The notes beneath the pieces are model-generated. The model did no database searches. It was not told the origin of the DNA and saw only the letters and a program-made list of their open reading frames with translations. From an uncultured Tenacibaculum sp. (lineage in GTDB: Bacteria > Bacteroidota > Bacteroidia > Flavobacteriales > Flavobacteriaceae), in the NCBI GenBank assembly GCA_947492185.1, contig CANLMR010000001.1, forward strand, positions 1,078,433 to 1,142,432: DNA of 64,000 bases, read 5' to 3'. A program made the position numbers and the translations under genes. Of the stretch, positions 31,269 to 39,759 are shown one piece after another (the first letter of the stretch is position 1; each line of letters begins with the position of its first letter).

Positions 31269-32102
31269 TTGGATAATATTTATATAGAATACACTTTTAA
31301 AGTATCACCTAAAGAACCAGCTACAGAAATATTAATAGCGGAATTAAGTGGTGTTGGCTTTGAAAGTTTTGTTGAAAATGATAATGGAGTTGTTGCTTAT
31401 ATCAACCAAAATGATTGGAATAAGAATTTATTAGATAATATTTTTATTCTAAAATCTGATGAATTCCAAATATCAAATTCATTTAAAGAAATAGCTCAAG
31501 AAAACTGGAACGAAGAATGGGAGAAAAATTTTACTCAAATTCAAGTTGATGATAAAGTGAGTATTAGAGCTCCGTTTCATGAAAATCCTAACTTACCTTA
31601 TGATATTGTAATTGAACCAAAAATGAGTTTTGGTACCGGTCATCATGAAACTACACATATGATGGTCCAACATTTGTTAACAACTGATGTAAAGGATAAG
31701 AAAGTTCTTGATATGGGGTGTGGTACTGGAATTCTTGCCATTTTTGCTGAGATGAAAGGAGCAAAGCATATTGATGCAATTGACATTGATAACTGGAGCT
31801 ATTTAAATTCTATAGAAAACGCAGAACGAAATAATTGTAATCATATTAATGTATATGAAGGGGATGCATCTCTTTTGGTAAATAAAAAATATGATATTGT
31901 AATTGCTAACATTAACCGTAATATTCTTTTATTAGATTTAAAGATCTATGTAAATTGTTTAAATGAAAAAGGAATAGTACTTTTAAGTGGATTTTATGAA
32001 GAGGATATTCCTATCATAGATGAAGAAGCTAGAAAGTATAATTTAACACTAGATACAGTTATAAAAAGAAATAATTGGGTAGCAGTTAAATATTTAAAAT
32101 AA
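31269..32102 (+). CDS. prmA: ribosomal protein L11 methyltransferase
   Basis: MSFGTGHHETT; LDMGCGTGILAIFAEMKGA; TTG start. Confidence 0.93.
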   Translation: MDNIYIEYTFKVSPKEPATEILIAELSGVGFESFVENDNGVVAYINQNDWNKNLLDNIFILKSDEFQISNSFKEIAQENWNEEWEKNFTQIQVDDKVSIRAPFHENPNLPYDIVIEPKMSFGTGHHETTHMMVQHLLTTDVKDKKVLDMGCGTGILAIFAEMKGAKHIDAIDIDNWSYLNSIENAERNNCNHINVYEGDASLLVNKKYDIVIANINRNILLLDLKIYVNCLNEKGIVLLSGFYEEDIPIIDEEARKYNLTLDTVIKRNNWVAVKYLK

Positions 32103-32105
32103 TAG

Positions 32106-32387
32106 ATGAAGATGAGTACGATTGAAAAAATTCAAGAAGAATTAGATGTCCTTGTTCAAGAAACAAGAGAACATGAGATAATTTTGTACAATGATGATGT
32201 AAATACATTCGATTTTGTAATAGACAGTTTAATTAATGTATGTGATCATACAGTTGAACAAGCAGAACAATGTACAATTTTAGTGCATTACAAAGGGCAG
32301 TGTGCTGTTAAAACAGGAGAATATAAAGAACTAGAACCTAGATGTACTAAGTTGCTAGAGTTGGGTTTATCCGCTGAAATCGTTTAG
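32106..32387 (+). CDS. clpS: ATP-dependent Clp protease adaptor ClpS
   Basis: IILYNDDVNTFDFVIDSLINVCDHTVEQAEQCTILVHYKGQCAVKTG. Confidence 0.93.
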   Translation: MKMSTIEKIQEELDVLVQETREHEIILYNDDVNTFDFVIDSLINVCDHTVEQAEQCTILVHYKGQCAVKTGEYKELEPRCTKLLELGLSAEIV

Positions 32388-32391
32388 TTTA

Positions 32392-32664
32392 ATGGAAAAT
32401 GTTTTAAGATATTATGACTTTTCAGATTTTTTTAAAGATGAATCTGGAACTTTTGAAGGAAAACTGATTTCTTTTACATCATTAAATTCAGAACATTTTT
32501 TAATTTTTGTAAACGATAGAGAAAAATATGATTTATATGTTTCTAAATTCAGTTCAGAAAAAGAAATAGGAAAGAAACCTCCAGAGATACTGGAGTTATT
32601 GATGAAAAACTACGATAAATCAATACCAGAACACCGAGTAATTTTAAGGAAATATTTATACTAA
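32392..32664 (+). CDS. hypothetical protein
   Basis: ORF directly following clpS. Confidence 0.55.
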   Translation: MENVLRYYDFSDFFKDESGTFEGKLISFTSLNSEHFLIFVNDREKYDLYVSKFSSEKEIGKKPPEILELLMKNYDKSIPEHRVILRKYLY

Positions 32665-32669
32665 AAGTA

Positions 32670-32700
32670 AAAGATCAAATTTTTTTTGATCTTTTTTTTT
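32670..32700 (+). terminator. intrinsic terminator
   Basis: AAAGATCAAATTTTTTTTGATCTTTTTTTTT. Confidence 0.8.
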
Positions 32701-32708
32701 ATCCATGT

Positions 32709-32969
32709 GTGACTTATCAAAAAATGTTGTGTCTTATTAAATGTAACAACGAATGAGAAGTTGTTACAAACTTAAAAAGTTCATTGTAATAATAGATATC
32801 CCTTAAAATTTAGAAGGCCAAATCCCCAAAAAAAGAACTTCTTTTAGTATGGTTTCAGAAAGAAGAAGTTCAGGCTTTATAAAATATAAGTTAAAATAGT
32901 AGTAGTTAGTTTTTATACTAAGTTTGGTTAGACAAAAGAGCCTCAGGCTAAAGTTTGAGGCTTCTTTTT
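32709..32969 (+). ncRNA. putative tandem sRNA unit 1 (promoter box, body, 41-nt element, terminator)
   Basis: GTGAC-N15-GTGTC at 32709-32733; 41-nt element at 32893-32933; terminator GAGCCTCA...TGAGGCTTC+T5. Confidence 0.65.
32893..32933 (+). repeat. 41-nt invariant element, copy 1
   Basis: AAAATAGTAGTAGTTAGTTTTTATACTAAGTTTGGTTAGAC. Confidence 0.97.
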
Positions 32970-32995
32970 AAACAAAAAAGAAATTTTAAAGGATT

Positions 32996-33165
32996 GTGAC
33001 TTTTTAAATATTAAAGTGTCATAATAATAGAAACAACAAGTATTTTTAATTGGTTGTTTTAAATTTAAAAATATATAGTTAGTAAAATAGTAGTAGTTAG
33101 TTTTTATACTAAGTTTGGTTAGACATGAAGCCTCAGACAACAAGTTTGAGGTTTTCTTTTTTTTT
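32996..33165 (+). ncRNA. putative tandem sRNA unit 2
   Basis: GTGAC-N15-GTGTC at 32996-33020; 41-nt element; terminator AAGCCTCA...TGAGGTTTT plus T-run. Confidence 0.65.
33084..33124 (+). repeat. 41-nt invariant element, copy 2
   Basis: identical to copy 1. Confidence 0.97.
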
Positions 33166-33187
33166 AGAGGTTTTTTTAGAAAAAAAA

Positions 33188-33404
33188 GTGACTTATCAAA
33201 AAATGATGTGTCTTAATTAATGTAACAACGAAAGAAATATACAAAATATATTATCCTGTTAGGATAGTTTAATTCCCAATAAAGACTTTAAATAGTCAAT
33301 ATAATTTTAAGTGTAAATAGTTAGAAAAATAGTAGTAGTTAGTTTTTATACTAAGTTTGGTTAGACGATGAGACCCTAGGTGAAAGCCTGGGGTTTCTTT
33401 ATTT
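33188..33404 (+). ncRNA. putative tandem sRNA unit 3
   Basis: GTGAC-N15-GTGTC at 33188-33212; 41-nt element; terminator GACCCTAGG...CCTGGGGTT. Confidence 0.65.
33326..33366 (+). repeat. 41-nt invariant element, copy 3
   Basis: identical to copy 1. Confidence 0.97.
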
Positions 33405-33419
33405 AAGAATGTTTTTTTT

Positions 33420-33634
33420 GTGACTTATTGAAAAAAGTTGTGTCTTAATTAATGTAACAATGAAAGAAATAAAAAAAATATTCTATTTAAGATAGTTTGA
33501 TTCCCAATAAAGACCTTAAATAGTCAATATGATTTTTAAGTGTAAATAGTTAGAAAAATAGTAGTAGTTAGTTTTTATACTAAGTTTGGTTAGACTTTAA
33601 ACCTTGAGTTCTTTACTCGAGGTTTTTGTTTTTA
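33420..33634 (+). ncRNA. putative tandem sRNA unit 4
   Basis: GTGAC-N15-GTGTC at 33420-33444; 41-nt element; terminator AACCTTGAGT...ACTCGAGGTT plus T-run. Confidence 0.65.
33555..33595 (+). repeat. 41-nt invariant element, copy 4
   Basis: identical to copy 1. Confidence 0.97.
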
Positions 33635-33892
33635 TATAAATGTTAATTTTTAAAGATTAAGTTTAAATTCATTACAAGATGTTTTATTTAACTGATTTCT
33701 CTAGTAAATTAGTAGGTTAAAATTGCAAATAGTTTATTTTTAACGTCTTAAACGTTTAATAAAACACAAAAATGTTTAAATGTTAACATTTAAGATAATT
33801 CTGTGAAATAACAAATAAATGTTAAAATGGTGAATAAAATGTTATATTTTCGTTAAAAATTTTTTATAAACCATTAAAAACTAAATTTAAAA

Positions 33893-34729
33893 ATGAGAAA
33901 AATGAAATTCTCCCGAATTGCATTATTACTAGTTGGGGCTAGTTTTTTCGCATGTCAAACAGAAAACAACGAGCAACCAGCTGAAGCTGTACAAAGTGAT
34001 GTTTCTCCTGAAATTGTAGCTAAATTAGCTAACTTTGATGTTAACACTAACAATGTTAAAAAGGTAGACTTCTATTTACCTGACGGTTCTACTATTCCAA
34101 TGATTCAAATGGAAGAAGACATTCATATGTCTGAAGATCAAATCATGGGATTACCAAACCTTCAAGGTGTTACTGGAAAGAATTACCATACGAATAACTT
34201 AGTTGCACAAAACACAGTAATTGATATCATTGGTTATACTGGTGGTGGTGGTTTTGGTCTTTCTAATAAAGGTCAAACAGGATTACAATGGGCTGTAAAC
34301 AACTATAACAGATTAAACTTATCAATTAGATTTAATCTTACTTTTGGTACTAATTACCAAACTAAAGATATGGTAGTGTATAACAACCCTAACCAAAGTG
34401 GTTCTGGTGGTTCTGCAGGTTTCCCTGTAGGTGGAGCACCACACAAGTTTGTACAAATCTACGGTTTAGATGGATTTAGTAATAACGTGAACGAGCACGT
34501 AATTACTCATGAAATTGGTCACTCAGTAGGTTTCCGTCACTCTGATTATTTTTCAAGACAAAGTTGTGGACAAAACGTAAACGAAGGTTCTGCAGGTGTT
34601 GGAGCTAATCCAATTCCAGGTACTCCTTCAGGATACGATCCAACGTCTATCATGTTAGCTTGTTTTAGTGGAAGCACTAATGGAGAGTTTAATAACAATG
34701 ACGTTACAGCATTAAACTACTTATACTAA
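33893..34729 (+). CDS. M57-like (HEIGH) metalloprotease lipoprotein
   Basis: lipobox FACQT; VITHEIGHSVGFRHSDYF; SIMLACF. Confidence 0.88.
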   Translation: MRKMKFSRIALLLVGASFFACQTENNEQPAEAVQSDVSPEIVAKLANFDVNTNNVKKVDFYLPDGSTIPMIQMEEDIHMSEDQIMGLPNLQGVTGKNYHTNNLVAQNTVIDIIGYTGGGGFGLSNKGQTGLQWAVNNYNRLNLSIRFNLTFGTNYQTKDMVVYNNPNQSGSGGSAGFPVGGAPHKFVQIYGLDGFSNNVNEHVITHEIGHSVGFRHSDYFSRQSCGQNVNEGSAGVGANPIPGTPSGYDPTSIMLACFSGSTNGEFNNNDVTALNYLY

Positions 34730-34744
34730 AAACATAATTTTTTA

Positions 34745-34778
34745 GTACTAAAAAACCCGAGGAAATTCCTCGGGTTTT
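34745..34778 (+). terminator. intrinsic terminator
   Basis: AAAAACCCGAGGAAATTCCTCGGGTTTT. Confidence 0.9.
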
Positions 34779-34783
34779 ATATT

Positions 34784-35179
34784 TTAATAAAATACAGTTT
34801 GTGAATAATCGAGTATTCGCAAACTACCATCATATAGTTTAATGTTAATTTGAGGGTATTTTATATCGTTATATTCGTTTTTGAGAGTAAGATTAATATC
34901 TTCTGGATATACTGGGCTTTCTTTGTCTTTAAAAGATAAAAAGTATTTCCCATCTCTATTTATTAATTGCGCTATGTCTGAAGCAAGCTCACTTTTATCT
35001 TCATTTACTAATTGAACCTCAATGTATTCAATTTTTCCAACTTCAAAAATATCAACATTAACTTTGTATATAGAATCTGTTTTTTCTACTGTTGAATAAA
35101 ATAAATTTCCATCTCTATTTTGTGCTATTGATGTAAATGTAATTGCGAATAAAAATAATATTAACGTAATTTTTTTCAT
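34784..35179 (-). CDS. hypothetical secreted protein
   Basis: signal peptide MKKITLILFLFAITFTSIAQ. Confidence 0.6.
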   Translation of the reverse strand: MKKITLILFLFAITFTSIAQNRDGNLFYSTVEKTDSIYKVNVDIFEVGKIEYIEVQLVNEDKSELASDIAQLINRDGKYFLSFKDKESPVYPEDINLTLKNEYNDIKYPQINIKLYDGSLRILDYSQTVFY

Positions 35180-35404
35180 ATGCTATCTAATTGAAATGAT
35201 TATTAAATACATGCGCAAGTTACAAAATACTCATTAAAATAAATAAGAACGTTGGCTTGCCTATATTTTTATATACAATGTTAATAGCTAAATTCATGCC
35301 AAAGAATTTTTTAATATAGAAGAAAAAATAAAAACTCTACACTGTTAAGTGTAGAGTTTTCGATTTAAATGGTTGACTTAATTAAGTCTTTTATAAAGGG
35401 ATTA

Positions 35405-36895
35405 TTATTGTACCGCTTTTAAGGCATCAATATTTCCGTATCCAAAGCTAGAGTTTCTATTAGGATAAAACTCTCCAGCTCTTTTCATTTTATCTAAAAC
35501 TTGAGAACGAGACCAACCTGGATTCCTTGCCCAAACTAATGCAGCAATACCTGCAGTTGTAGCTGTAGCAACAGAAGATCCTCCAACATAATTAGCATCT
35601 CCATTATTAGAACTTAATACAGGTACAAAATTACCAGAATTACGTTCCATTTCAATAGTGAAATCTATTTTTGATCCAGAGTGACAGTTTCCACATCTAG
35701 AATATCTTCCCTCTTTTAATCCAGTAACAGCAACAGTTTCATTCATGTTTGCTGGGAAAATAACTCCATACCAATTAGTAAGTCCAGTAGAAGTACCACC
35801 AGCAGCAATGATTAATTTACCTCTGTTGTAAGCATATCTTATAGCGTCAGCTACTCTAGAGCTACTAAAAGGAGAACCAATAGACATAGATACAATTTTA
35901 ATATCACTTCTATTACCAATAGCTGTTAAAGCTTCAGCTACACCTCTTTTTTCATGATAATCATCAATTAACACATTCTGTACAGAACGGTAAGAAACTA
36001 AATTTGCATTATATGCAACACCAACAGGTAAATTATCATTATTTCTTGGAGCAGTTGCTACAGAAGCCATACTAGTTCCATGTCCACATTTATCATTTAC
36101 ACCATCATAATTGTTAGACCATGCCCACCAAGAATCAACATAAGTTCCATATTTTTGAACAGTTCTTCCAGAAGAATACCCGTCATTGAAATACTGATTC
36201 ATCCATTTTTGATTAGGAGATAATCCAGAGTCAATAACAGCAACGGTAATTCCTCTACCAGTACTATAATTCCATGCAGCAGGAATGTTATGAATGTCAA
36301 AATTCCATGGTACTCTAGCTCCTGGAGCTACTGTACGATAGTCAGAAGAAGAAAGTGTTCTAGAGCTAAATCCACAACCAAAACCTTCTCCAGATCTTGC
36401 TGCAGCTCCGTCATTGTTTTGTTGAAGGCTATATGAAGCTGGTTCTAAATAACGAACCCTACTATCTTTTAAAAGAGCTTCAATAGTTTCTTTACTTTCA
36501 ACAGTTATATCAATAATATTTAATGTTTCATCAATATAAAGTTCATCTTTAGCTTTAGCAGAAGCGCCTTTGTTTTCAATGTTTTTAATTAACTGAATTA
36601 AATCATCTTTAATAGATTCAGAATTCGCATTTCTTTGATATTCATCAGGAGAATTTCCATAACCAATAGTAAGCATGTTTTCTCCGTGTTTAACTGCACT
36701 CCATATAGTATGAGCATCTGTTTCCATCCAAAAGAAATCACCTTGAGTATCTATTGACTCTTGGATTTTAGCGTTGATTTGTTCTTTCGTTAATAGTTCA
36801 GTTTGTTGTTCTACGTTTTCTTGAGGTAAGTCTTCAGTTTTAGAACATGAGACAATAGCCATAGCCATAGCTAAGCTAAGTATTAGTTTTTTCAT
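35405..36895 (-). CDS. S8 subtilisin-like serine protease lipoprotein
   Basis: TVAVIDSGL, CGHGTSMASV, GGSSVATATTAGIAALVWA; start adjusted to MKKLILSLAMAMAIVSCSK. Confidence 0.92.
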   Translation of the reverse strand: MKKLILSLAMAMAIVSCSKTEDLPQENVEQQTELLTKEQINAKIQESIDTQGDFFWMETDAHTIWSAVKHGENMLTIGYGNSPDEYQRNANSESIKDDLIQLIKNIENKGASAKAKDELYIDETLNIIDITVESKETIEALLKDSRVRYLEPASYSLQQNNDGAAARSGEGFGCGFSSRTLSSSDYRTVAPGARVPWNFDIHNIPAAWNYSTGRGITVAVIDSGLSPNQKWMNQYFNDGYSSGRTVQKYGTYVDSWWAWSNNYDGVNDKCGHGTSMASVATAPRNNDNLPVGVAYNANLVSYRSVQNVLIDDYHEKRGVAEALTAIGNRSDIKIVSMSIGSPFSSSRVADAIRYAYNRGKLIIAAGGTSTGLTNWYGVIFPANMNETVAVTGLKEGRYSRCGNCHSGSKIDFTIEMERNSGNFVPVLSSNNGDANYVGGSSVATATTAGIAALVWARNPGWSRSQVLDKMKRAGEFYPNRNSSFGYGNIDALKAVQ

Positions 36896-37155
36896 TTTTG
36901 AAGGGTTTTTAAGTTTTGTGATAGCGAATATATTAAAAAAAACATAAAAATTTAAAAGAAAACATAATTCTGTGTGTTTTAAATTGACAAATTGATAATA
37001 AAAAGCATAAAAAATCTTAAAAAAGTAGTTTAAAAGCATCTTTTTGCTTAGTTGCTTAGCAGTTTTGATGAAGTGCATAAAAAACCACATCTTTTTTTAG
37101 AGATGTGGTTTTTTAATTGCTATAAAATTATGTTATTAAAAAAACAAAGCCAAAG

Positions 37156-38133
37156 CTATTCAATAATTACTCTTGTAGGAGTGTCTTTTCCATTTATTAT
37201 TGAAGAGGTTCCTATAGCAACAGCTTTAATAGTTTCTGTTAGCACATTAACATCTAATGTTTCAGCTTCATCAGTAACTTTATGATAATCTGGATCTATA
37301 TCTATTGGGGTAGTTGAAAATGTATGCGAAGGAACTCCTAATCTAGCAAGAGAAGCATTATCTGATCTAAAGAACAAATTGTATTTAGGATATGGATCTG
37401 GGAAAAGTTTATATCCTGTTCCTTCTAAGTTTTTTTGGATTATTGTTCCAAAATTTGATCTTTCAAAACCTGTTAACCAAGCCGTTTTGGGACCGGTTTT
37501 AGGTTCTTTTCCAATTAGTTCTAAATTTATTCCAGCAACAAACTTTGTTGGATCAATTCCTTCACCAAAGTGCTTAGAACCTATTAGTCCCATTTCTTCA
37601 GCAGTAAAACAAACAAATAATATGCTTCTCTCATTATCTCCTTTTTTCTTAAAGTACTCTGCCAGTGCAATAACACCAGTAACTCCTGAAGCATCATCAT
37701 TTGCTCCGTTATAAATTCTATCACCTTCACCATCTTTTATCATTTCTAAATGATCATAGTGAGCAGATACTATTACGAACTCGTCTTTTTTGCTTTTTCC
37801 TTCTAATACTCCCATAACATTAAACATTTTAATATTACGTTGTTCAAAGTTTTGTCTGTATGAAGTTAAGTTTTCATAGTATGATAATCCAATTTTCTTG
37901 AATTCATTCTCAATATATTGAGCAGCTTTTTCAATTCCAGGTGTGCCTGTAGCTCTTCCTTGCATATCATCAGAAGCAAGAGTATATAGATGTTTTTTGA
38001 TTGTAGCTGGATTAAACTCAACTTGTGAAGTTTGCTTTTGATTTTTCTCAGTTTTCTTATTGGCTGGCTTTGTATATTCTTTACAAGAAAAAACAAAAAC
38101 TAATAAGGATAAAAGTATGCTGGTTTTTTTCAT
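37156..38133 (-). CDS. M28 family zinc peptidase
   Basis: VIVSAHYDHLEM; NGANDDASGVTGVIALAEYF; CFTAEEMGLIGSKHF. Confidence 0.92.
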   Translation of the reverse strand: MKKTSILLSLLVFVFSCKEYTKPANKKTEKNQKQTSQVEFNPATIKKHLYTLASDDMQGRATGTPGIEKAAQYIENEFKKIGLSYYENLTSYRQNFEQRNIKMFNVMGVLEGKSKKDEFVIVSAHYDHLEMIKDGEGDRIYNGANDDASGVTGVIALAEYFKKKGDNERSILFVCFTAEEMGLIGSKHFGEGIDPTKFVAGINLELIGKEPKTGPKTAWLTGFERSNFGTIIQKNLEGTGYKLFPDPYPKYNLFFRSDNASLARLGVPSHTFSTTPIDIDPDYHKVTDEAETLDVNVLTETIKAVAIGTSSIINGKDTPTRVIIE

Positions 38134-38198
38134 TCTAGAGTGTTTTAAATTTTAGACTTAGATAATATAATTTTGTAGTTTTGCTTAAAAATTTACTG

Positions 38199-39017
38199 AT
38201 GAATTTATCAAATATTCCAAATATAAAGCATACAAAATCAAATAACTTTTTTTTATTAGCCGGACCTTGTGCGATTGAAGGAGAAGATATGGCATTAAGA
38301 ATAGCAGAAAAAGTTGTAGAGATTACCAATAAATTAGAAATTCCATTAGTGTTTAAAGGAAGTTTTAAAAAAGCTAATAGGAGTAGAATTGATAGTTTTA
38401 CAGGAATAGGAGATGAAAAAGCGTTAAAAATATTAAAGAAAGTTTCAGAAACTTTTAAGGTGCCTACTATTACAGATATTCATGAAGTAAGCGATGCGGA
38501 AAAAGCTGCTGCTTATGTAGATGTACTTCAAATTCCCGCATTTTTAGTTCGCCAAACAGATTTGGTTGTAGCTGCAGCTAAAACTGGAAAAGTTGTTAAC
38601 TTAAAGAAAGGACAATTTATGAGCCCGGAAGCAATGCAACATGCAGTAAAAAAAGTAAAAGACTCTGGGAATAATAATGTTTGGATAACAGAAAGAGGTA
38701 CTATGTTTGGGTATCAAGATATGTTGGTTGATTTCAGAGGTATTCCTACAATGAGAAGTTATGCACCAACTGTTTTAGATGTAACTCACTCTTTACAACA
38801 ACCTAATCAAAGTTCTGGAGTAACAGGCGGGAGACCAGATATGATTGAAACAATTGCGAGAGCTGGTGTAGTAAATAATATTGATGGATTATTTATGGAA
38901 ACACATTTTGATCCTGCAAATGCCAAATCAGATGGAGCTAATATGTTACATTTAGATCATTTAGAAAAAGTATTAACAAATTTAGTAGCTATTAGAAAAG
39001 TAGTAAATACTTTATAA
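38199..39017 (+). CDS. kdsA: 3-deoxy-8-phosphooctulonate synthase
   Basis: FLLAGPCAIEGED; FKGSFKKANRSR; GNNNVWITERGTMFGYQDMLVDFRG. Confidence 0.93.
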   Translation: MNLSNIPNIKHTKSNNFFLLAGPCAIEGEDMALRIAEKVVEITNKLEIPLVFKGSFKKANRSRIDSFTGIGDEKALKILKKVSETFKVPTITDIHEVSDAEKAAAYVDVLQIPAFLVRQTDLVVAAAKTGKVVNLKKGQFMSPEAMQHAVKKVKDSGNNNVWITERGTMFGYQDMLVDFRGIPTMRSYAPTVLDVTHSLQQPNQSSGVTGGRPDMIETIARAGVVNNIDGLFMETHFDPANAKSDGANMLHLDHLEKVLTNLVAIRKVVNTL

Positions 39018-39577
39018 TGGATTTTGATTTTTCTATTACTTCATCAGAACCATTATCTGCTCTAAGTCAATCTTATAATTTATTGACTTGGCAAGAAGTT
39101 GTTAAGTTCGTAAAATCTTTACCTTACGGAAGAAATTCGAATAGAAGTGATTTCTCTTTAGTATTAAAAGAAGGAAAGGGTAGTTGTAGCTCCAAACATG
39201 CATTTTTAAAAGCGTTAGCTTTAGAAAATAATGAAAAAGATATTGAGTTAGTTTTAGCTATTTATAAAATGAATGCTTATAATACTAATATAGGTACTAC
39301 TATAAGTGAATATAAATTAGATTACATACCCGAAGCTCATTGCTACTTAAAAATTTTAGGAGAAAGAGTTGATATTACTACAGAAAACTCAAGTTTTAAT
39401 AAAATTGAAGAAGCAATTCTTACTGAGTTAACCATATTACCTAATCAGGTTTCTGAGTATAAGGTGAAGTTTCATAAAGAGTTCATTGAACAATGGATTG
39501 AAGATGAACAAATCAACTTTTCTTTTGAAAAGATTTGGGAAATAAGAGAAGCTTGTATCTCTTATCTTTCTAATTAG
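39017..39577 (+). CDS. hypothetical protein, translationally coupled to kdsA
   Basis: start overlaps the kdsA stop; transglutaminase-like GKGSCSSKHAFLKALA. Confidence 0.6.
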   Translation: MDFDFSITSSEPLSALSQSYNLLTWQEVVKFVKSLPYGRNSNRSDFSLVLKEGKGSCSSKHAFLKALALENNEKDIELVLAIYKMNAYNTNIGTTISEYKLDYIPEAHCYLKILGERVDITTENSSFNKIEEAILTELTILPNQVSEYKVKFHKEFIEQWIEDEQINFSFEKIWEIREACISYLSN

Positions 39578-39699
39578 AAAACGCTTTAAATTTTAAAATT
39601 CATCCGTCTATACTTTTACCACTTCTTATCGATTAAAAAATATTATAATCATTAAGTTAAATAATTTAACGTTCGATTAGTTAAATAATAACTATGTTT

Positions 39700-39752
39700 T
39701 TTGGAGAAGTACCGTATTGGGGATATTTATATATTGGTGCTTCTCCTTTTAA
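39700..39752. terminator. long hairpin, terminator or RNA element between convergent genes
   Basis: GGAGAAGTACC...GGTGCTTCTCCTTTT. Confidence 0.5.
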
Positions 39753-39759
39753 TATATAA

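Noticed and set aside
32943-33143. 66-aa minus-strand ORF in the repeat region
   Set aside because: Crosses a terminator and two 41-mers, low complexity, no homology signal; treated as chance
32893-33595. CRISPR-like array from four identical 41-nt repeats
   Set aside because: Spacers of 150-200 bp are partly homologous to each other and contain promoters and terminators; repeat count and spacing do not fit CRISPR and no cas genes are present
36896-37090. N-terminal extension of the S8 protease ORF
   Set aside because: Precedes a clear lipoprotein signal peptide MKKLILSLAMAMAIVSCSK and is AT-rich leader sequence
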